This document shows positions 59,879-64,000 of a DNA stretch of 64,000 nt, piece after piece (the stretch's first letter is position 1; the number at the start of each line of letters is the position of its first letter). Source of the DNA: Faecalibacterium hattorii. Lineage in GTDB: Bacteria; Bacillota; Clostridia; Oscillospirales; Ruminococcaceae. Made by a program: the position numbers and the translations under genes. Under the pieces are notes generated by a model. It had not been told where the DNA came from, did not search any database, and worked only from the letters and a program-made list of their open reading frames with translations. The stretch covers positions 59,396-123,395 of the forward strand of contig NZ_PRLC01000010.1 of the NCBI RefSeq assembly GCF_003287455.1, given 5' to 3'.

Positions 59879-60543
59879 CGCATTTCCTCCTTAATTCTCC
59901 AAATGTACTTCTCGGCTTCCTCTAAGATCTCAGCCACCTGCTGCTTACGCTTCGGGCTGGTGAGCAGGCTGGGATTGAAGGTGAAGCTGTATTCCAACCG
60001 CTGGATCATGGCATGAACCGCGGATTGCAACTCGGTGTACAGCATCATTTCCTCGATGCTTCCGGCGTTCTCAAAAGACGATTTGATGGGCGTATAGGGG
60101 TAGACAGGTGGTTTGCCATCCACCACCTCAGGCGGCGCGTAAAGCGCCGTAGAGCGCCGGATAGGCTCCATCTGCTGGATGCTGCCCATGGGGTTCAGCG
60201 CAAGGCTGATACGCACTGCATCATCCACCCTGCGCATCTCCTCCGGGGTCAGATGCCCCAGATACTTCAGCGCCCGGCTCTTGTCGATGGTGAAGATCTG
60301 CTCTGCCTGCACAACGGACGGCATATTCAACCCTGCGTTTTCCAACAGGCAGTGGGTCGGCTGGTTTACTTTCTTTTCCGCCTTGCTTGTCATGGTCGCA
60401 ACGATCAGGGTCGGAGAGTGATAGTTGCCCACGTCATTCTGAAGAATGACCGCCGGACGGTCACCGCACTGTTCCGAACCGGTGCTCGCCCCGAAATGGG
60501 TGAAGAAGATGTCTCCGCGTTGGAATTTCCAGTTTTGCTGCAA
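59869..60543 (-). CDS. PemK/MazF-like protein with a C-terminal extension
   Basis: 224 residues; ordinary MazF is ~110-120. Residues 1-~118 carry the toxin fold: FQRGDIFFTHFG, GDRPAVILQND, TLIVATMTSK and QAEQIFTIDKSRALKYLG. Residues ~121-224 are an extra, partly helical region ending AEKYIWRIKEEMRCA, with no family I recognise. No antitoxin-like gene lies immediately upstream; the extension or the overlapping ParB-like protein may control it. It could be an mRNA endonuclease or a non-toxic relative. Confidence 0.82.
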   Translation of the reverse strand: MQQNWKFQRGDIFFTHFGASTGSEQCGDRPAVILQNDVGNYHSPTLIVATMTSKAEKKVNQPTHCLLENAGLNMPSVVQAEQIFTIDKSRALKYLGHLTPEEMRRVDDAVRISLALNPMGSIQQMEPIRRSTALYAPPEVVDGKPPVYPYTPIKSSFENAGSIEEMMLYTELQSAVHAMIQRLEYSFTFNPSLLTSPKRKQQVAEILEEAEKYIWRIKEEMRCA

Positions 60544-60570
60544 AATTGTACCTCCATGTTGTTATGTGCA

Positions 60571-60602
60571 AAGCCCGCTGCCGGATGTTCCGCAGCGGGC
60601 TT
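60571..60602. repeat. Hairpin between element genes
   Basis: AAGCCCGCTGC/GCAGCGGGCTT, 11 bp arms and 10-base loop, without a T-tract on the minus strand. May be an mRNA-processing or attenuating structure upstream of the MazF-like gene. Confidence 0.6.
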
Positions 60603-60629
60603 CGTTCACGGTATGGTGGTATGGTTGGA

Positions 60630-60857
60630 TCAGCGGTGCATGACCACATAATCGTAGCCGCGCCGCATCTGGCAGACGGTGCAGGTGTCCATGCTCCGGT
60701 CTGCGCTGGGTACAAGTGCGATCTTGAATGCCTTTGCATCCACAAAGTGCCGCAGACAGGTACCGCAGAGGGTGCGGATGGACTTGACCATCTCAGGGGT
60801 CAGCTCCATCTCCTCGTAGATCTCCTGCTCGCGCACCGTGGGGTTCAACTCATCCAT
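60630..60857 (-). CDS. Small protein with paired cysteines
   Basis: 75 residues. Acidic start (MDELNPTVREQEIYEEMELTPEMVKSIRT), then CGTC and CTVC pairs separated by ~28 residues, a zinc-ribbon-like layout. RBS AGGAGG precedes the ATG. First gene before the MazF-like gene on the same strand. Family unknown; not obviously a MazE-type antitoxin. Confidence 0.65.
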   Translation of the reverse strand: MDELNPTVREQEIYEEMELTPEMVKSIRTLCGTCLRHFVDAKAFKIALVPSADRSMDTCTVCQMRRGYDYVVMHR

Positions 60858-61232
60858 AAAAGTGTCCTCCTATATGTATCAAAGTGGATATTCGGATAAA
60901 GAATAAATTGGGATACGTAAAAAACGGAAACTGCCGGATGCGCAAAAACGTACCCGGCAGTTCCCGGATCAATATGATTAAAGGTCTCGCATATTCGCCC
61001 TCGGCCCCCTACGAGTGGGGCATAAACATCTGGCAGCGGACTTGTACCGCTTCATTGGCATTTCAGCCACCCCGTCTGCTTTGTGACCGGGCCGCGAATT
61101 ACGGAAGTATCATTATCGGAGTACCAGATGACGGAACTATTCAGTTTTCAAGGACCATGAAGTCGGACGCTTTGCCCTGCGGCAGATGCCGCTTGGGAAA
61201 TTGTCCCTTCACTTACGAGCCATCGAGAAGGG
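60858..61232. other. 375 bp without a credible gene
   Basis: An open frame exists on the plus strand (60884-61243) but its product (Arg/Cys/Pro-rich, no ribosome site) does not look real. The stretch holds CCCCCTACGAGTGGGG (hairpin) and GACGGAAC-like inverted bits; I see no consensus promoter or RNA family I can name. Confidence 0.4.
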
Positions 61233-61721
61233 TCAATCCATAGCATCAAAATCAAACTTTTTCAAAAAATTAGTAATTCTCTTGATTTTGATACTAATAG
61301 TTGGCTGCGACACCCCCAACACTTTAGAAATTTCAGTGACGGTGTAGCCCTCATAGGTGTAGAGCGTCAAAAGTTTGAGATCGTCTTCCGATAACTTTTC
61401 AAGAGCAGACAGCAACCGCTCATTCTCTATTTCGCCAATCCATCCAAAGCGACTCTTGGTTTCGTGGTAGGTATCCGTTACCGTGATCGCAGCCTCATAT
61501 TGCTTAAAATCAGCTGCTTTCCTTGCGTCTTTGTCATCATCGCCATCACAAACTGCCACCGTGTTGGCATCATAGGCGCGTTCACTGTTCAGGACGTCCA
61601 GATCAAACTCATACATCGCCTGAATTGCCTCTTTGCTCATTCCGGCTTCGCGGTACTGCACACGGAGGTGCTCCCACTTTGCGTTCAGCTTGCGACGTTC
61701 ATTACCATTATTGAAACTCAT
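61233..61721 (-). CDS. Sigma-70 region 4-like HTH protein of the element
   Basis: 162 residues. The C-terminal third (LSEDDLKLLTLYTYEGYTVTEISKVLGVSQPTISIKIKRITNFLKK) is a sigma-factor region-4 helix-turn-helix; the N-terminal part is charged and helical with no region 2. Such proteins on clostridial ICEs probably regulate element genes. The acidic DGDDDKDARKAAD linker is notable. No strong ribosome site visible at the ATG. Confidence 0.8.
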   Translation of the reverse strand: MSFNNGNERRKLNAKWEHLRVQYREAGMSKEAIQAMYEFDLDVLNSERAYDANTVAVCDGDDDKDARKAADFKQYEAAITVTDTYHETKSRFGWIGEIENERLLSALEKLSEDDLKLLTLYTYEGYTVTEISKVLGVSQPTISIKIKRITNFLKKFDFDAMD

Positions 61722-61741
61722 GTGAAGCCTCCAAATTTTCG

Positions 61742-62051
61742 ATAAAGCGTAAAAAGTCGAAAATTTGGAAGGCTACGGATATTTCGCCGCTTGGGGCATC
61801 CACGAAAAACGGACAAACATAAAGCCTGCTCCTTTTTACGGGAGCAGGCTACCTGAAGGCTAAAAAAATAGCCGGACAACCAACTAACAGAGCGGTTCTA
61901 AAGCAGAATCACTCTATCAGCTGTTGCCCGGCTATTTGGTGCGCGTTTCATACATTGCCTTGCGGCAATGGCCCGTTGCTCGGTGACGAACAGTCCATAT
62001 TCAGGGTGCAATGCACCCGATTTTTGAAATTGTGTTTTGCCTATAAAGCAA
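61742..62051. other. 310 bp noncoding region with large hairpins
   Basis: No plausible ORF. It holds AGCCTGCTCC/GGGAGCAGGCT (61823-61851), then a ~76-base structure closed by AAATAGCCGG/CCGGCTATTT (about 61866-61941) with inner GGTTCT/AGAATC, and later CATTGCC/GGCAATG and GGGTGCA/TGCACCC. The density of stems suggests a structured RNA or an origin-like region. Confidence 0.5.
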
Positions 62052-62255
62052 TCAACGCCTGCGATAGGCTAAATCAACCGTTGCTACGTTGCCGCACTTG
62101 AGGCACTTTATGCGGATAGTGCCTGAACAGCTCTCATCTTTTTGGTAGAGCTTGTGTCCGCAAACGGGGCAAAACCTCCAGCCGATGCTGAATTGTGCCT
62201 GCTGTATATTGCTCAGCGGTTTATTTTTAAAAGGACGATTATTTGACTGAATCAT
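62052..62255 (-). CDS. Small zinc-ribbon protein (Com-like)
   Basis: 67 residues from the ATG at 62255 (GGAG upstream). FCPVCGHKL and IKCLKCGNVA form a four-Cys zinc ribbon, similar in plan to Mu Com-type regulators. The frame extends to 62354 inside the upstream gene. It begins 2 bases after the ImmA-like stop. Confidence 0.72.
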   Translation of the reverse strand: MIQSNNRPFKNKPLSNIQQAQFSIGWRFCPVCGHKLYQKDESCSGTIRIKCLKCGNVATVDLAYRRR

Positions 62256-62257
62256 GT

Positions 62258-62965
62258 TTATTCTCCAAATCGGATGATGTCCAATGGATGGCAGTGGATG
62301 GGTTTGCCTTTTATGACCTGCATCTGCTGTAGTCTGATCCTGATAGCAGACCACGATACTCCCATCCGCACAGCCATCTCCAGAATTTTTTCATAGTTCG
62401 GGTCAGATGCGGATTTGTATAGGATTCCATTCGGCAGGCACAGCACTGCCCGTTCTATTTCGGCGTTGACCAGAAATGTCGGCATCAGCAACTCTGCTGC
62501 AAGGGTGTTTGCCTGCCATTCTTCCCATGAGGGTTGTCCGTTTCGTTCCCGATAGGCAATGTGCCCACGGCACTTGACTGCTTTTCCATAGTCGTTCGGG
62601 AACAGGTCAGCTAAAATCTGGTGTGCCGCCTCATGCGCTATCGTGAAATTCCGGCATCCGGTGCAGCCGTCTGCCGCAAGGGCAGAATCGATCACAACGT
62701 CCTTCGGCATGAATATCTCTACAAGCTTTGTACCATCCCCTAAAGTTACGGTAAAACCGCATCTTTGAAAAACGGTCAGTCCGAGGACGCTGCCATCGCT
62801 ACATAGCGGCAGCATTTTCACATTCAGCCCAAGAACAGCGCTTGCAAGCCGTTCAGGGTCAATGGGTTCCGGGGCATCTTTGCTGATCCCGAAGCGGGTA
62901 TAGTACTGGTCGATATACTTACCCGCTATGCGCGAAAGGTCTGCGCGGGATAAGTACCTTGCCAT
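62258..62965 (-). CDS. ImmA/IrrE family metallopeptidase
   Basis: 235 residues. Zinc site FTIAHEAAHQIL (His111, Glu112, His115) and the third-ligand helix EWQANTLAAELLMP. ImmA-type peptidases cut a cognate XRE repressor to switch an element on; the divergent XRE-like gene at 63.7 kb is a candidate target. The start at 62965 is set by a TAATG overlap with the preceding gene's stop; no separate ribosome site is present. Contains a CTGCR Cys pair before the active site. Confidence 0.9.
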   Translation of the reverse strand: MARYLSRADLSRIAGKYIDQYYTRFGISKDAPEPIDPERLASAVLGLNVKMLPLCSDGSVLGLTVFQRCGFTVTLGDGTKLVEIFMPKDVVIDSALAADGCTGCRNFTIAHEAAHQILADLFPNDYGKAVKCRGHIAYRERNGQPSWEEWQANTLAAELLMPTFLVNAEIERAVLCLPNGILYKSASDPNYEKILEMAVRMGVSWSAIRIRLQQMQVIKGKPIHCHPLDIIRFGE

Positions 62966-63246
62966 TACGAAGCACGGCTTTCCGGCACAGAGCAGTAGAC
63001 TTCCACGAACCACTTGCCCTGCTCAAGCCAAAGATTTCGCTTCTGCCCGCAGATCAGGCAGGTGAAGCAGTGACCTTTTCCGCCAAGGCGCGATGTGCCA
63101 TGCCTGACTGCCAAAACACGGTCAATTCCATAAGTGCGAGTCTTGTCATAGTTTATGGCAAGAGGACGGATCTTACCGTCAGGAGTAAAACGAACATCCA
63201 CTTCGACGTATCTTTTCTCACGGCGAAGGTTGTAATCACCACACAT
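62965..63246 (-). CDS. Small hypothetical protein upstream of ImmA
   Basis: 93 residues. MCGDYNLRREKRYVEVDVRFTPDGKIRPLAI begins a beta-rich fold; CFTCLICGQKRNLWLEQGKWFVEVYC has three to four cysteines. I know similar short proteins from Firmicute mobile elements, without function. AAGGAGGA precedes the ATG; stop overlaps the ImmA start. Confidence 0.75.
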   Translation of the reverse strand: MCGDYNLRREKRYVEVDVRFTPDGKIRPLAINYDKTRTYGIDRVLAVRHGTSRLGGKGHCFTCLICGQKRNLWLEQGKWFVEVYCSVPESRAS

Positions 63247-63289
63247 CAGAATTCCTCCTTTTTGCAGATTTATCAGAATGCAGCGTGTA

Positions 63290-63487
63290 TTACTTGCGAA
63301 TCATACTGCGTGCCACGAGCTGCTTTTCGTTTAACAGAGGAACGGACACTGTATGCTTTTTCCGCTCATCCATAGAGCAGGTTACTGCTTTGCACAGACG
63401 GCATTTTGTCCAGCCGTCGGTTGCATCAAGATCTACATCATAGTTCATGGTTCCGCACATCGGGCATCTTAAATTTTCTTTTCTCAT
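63290..63487 (-). CDS. Small zinc-ribbon protein, first gene of the element operon
   Basis: 65 residues from the ATG at 63487 (AGAGGTG upstream). CPMCG and CRLC pairs form a zinc ribbon; the tail is basic (LVARSMIRK). The frame opens further to 63580 but that part overlaps the promoter. Followed 43 bp later by the next gene. Confidence 0.72.
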   Translation of the reverse strand: MRKENLRCPMCGTMNYDVDLDATDGWTKCRLCKAVTCSMDERKKHTVSVPLLNEKQLVARSMIRK

Positions 63488-63571
63488 ATTATCACCTCTC
63501 AAAAACGCCAAATATACACGATTTCGGTCCAGAATCAACACCAAAAAGCTGTTATTTGCGGATTTGATTCG

Positions 63572-63600
63572 ATTATACACCCACTTTATGGAGATGTCAA
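63572..63600 (-). promoter_or_regulatory. Consensus promoter of the element's minus-strand operon
   Basis: Minus strand TTGACA, 17-base spacer, TATAAT, the best match in the window. Likely the switch target of the divergent XRE regulator. Confidence 0.92.
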
Positions 63601-63633
63601 TTGCGCATTTGTCGCCATTTTGGAGATTTCTTG

Positions 63634-63662
63634 TTGATTTCTTATCTTTTCTATACTATAGT
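63634..63662 (+). promoter_or_regulatory. Promoter of the XRE regulator gene
   Basis: TTGATT, 17-base spacer, TATAGT, 33 bp before the ATG. Divergent from the element operon promoter with ~34 bp between the -35 boxes. Confidence 0.7.
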
Positions 63663-63695
63663 AGAGCTACCGGATCACAAAGGAGTGTTCTTGCT

Positions 63696-64000
63696 ATGAA
63701 AAAGAAAACTGCGCTCACCAAAATGCACATAGCCCCATCTACGGTGTGCTATGATGCAGTCGCCGCAAGGGATAGTAATGAGGTTGGTCTGATTCTCGCA
63801 GCTGTACGAAAAAGGAATGGCTGTTCACTTGTAACTTTCTCCGAACTTCTCCGCCACTATGGCGTCGATGTCAGTGATAAAGGAATCAGCAAATGGGAAA
63901 AAGGCTATACCACTCCTAGCATCTATCAACTAGTTGCAATCTGCTACGCATTGAACATCAAGGAGGGTCCTTCCTACTTTACAAAGAACTTTCAGAAACC
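63696..64000 (+). CDS. XRE family helix-turn-helix regulator, 5' part
   Basis: Open to the window edge; 101 codons visible. AAAGGAG lies before the ATG. ILAAVRKRNGCSLVTFSELLRHYGVDVSDKGISKWEKGYTTPSIYQLVAICYALNI is an XRE/Cro domain, with KGISKWEKG the recognition-helix region. Probable repressor of the divergent promoter and possible substrate of the ImmA-like peptidase; both are inference from layout. Confidence 0.85.
   Translation, partial: MKKKTALTKMHIAPSTVCYDAVAARDSNEVGLILAAVRKRNGCSLVTFSELLRHYGVDVSDKGISKWEKGYTTPSIYQLVAICYALNIKEGPSYFTKNFQK

Noticed and set aside
60884..61243. 119-codon plus-strand frame in the mobile element
   Set aside because: No ribosome site, atypical composition and opposite orientation to all neighbours; treated as noncoding.

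Overview
The window looks like a chromosome segment from a GC-rich gut Firmicute of the Oscillospiraceae, most likely Faecalibacterium or a close relative. This rests on three things: the ylxM-ffh-rpsP-khpA-rimM-trmD order, the IspH-ribosomal protein S1 fusion known from Clostridia, and many palindromic intergenic repeats of a kind I associate with that genus. The genus call is inference; no 16S gene is present.

From 1 to 39.3 kb the content is mostly housekeeping. It includes a four-gene minus-strand unit (Crp/Fnr regulator, GT39 and GT2 glycosyltransferases, flavin reductase), a NitT/TauT-type ABC importer whose binding protein is separated from its permease and ATPase by an inverted brnQ, hemW, a cmk-plsC-ispH/rpsA operon, a GtrA-like protein carrying a sodium-pump motif, deoC, metK behind a SAM-I riboswitch, a long-form prs, the ffh-trmD operon (trmD fused to a GNAT domain), an HPr, uvrC, an amino-acid ABC importer, gpsA, a zinc phospholipase-like protein, an MFS transporter and an M16C peptidase. 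Four copies of a ~120 bp inverted-repeat element, plus a shorter relative, sit between these genes. Two copies lie inside the arms of intrinsic terminators.

From 39.5 to 49.4 kb is a compact, co-oriented virion morphogenesis cassette: a small terminase-like protein, large terminase, portal, a Prp cysteine protease fused to a scaffold, an N4-gp56-type capsid protein, connectors, and large tail/ejection-type proteins. All frames are open and terminators bound the cassette. I see no integrase, repressor, replication or lysis gene. Both the scaffold and the capsid protein carry an L27-like LQLFA site, the expected Prp target. Downstream are a 133 bp tandem repeat containing inverted tRNA-His 3' fragments, then tRNA-His and tRNA-Arg.

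From 50 to 56.6 kb are ordinary genes (PAP2 phosphatase, DUF1643, a cytosolic ParB-like/BMP fusion, a phosphoesterase, an M32 carboxypeptidase, a DUF6465-like protein and a Cys-cluster protein).

From 56.76 kb to the window end lies the left end of an integrated element. A strong promoter runs into a truncated tRNA-Leu. An intact tRNA-Leu(CAA) follows, then a tyrosine integrase with a doubled core-binding region, an excisionase-like protein, a ParB-like/MazF-like pair, a sigma-like HTH protein, small zinc-ribbon proteins, an ImmA/IrrE peptidase and a divergent XRE regulator cut by the window edge. This part is visibly AT-richer than the rest, consistent with transfer.
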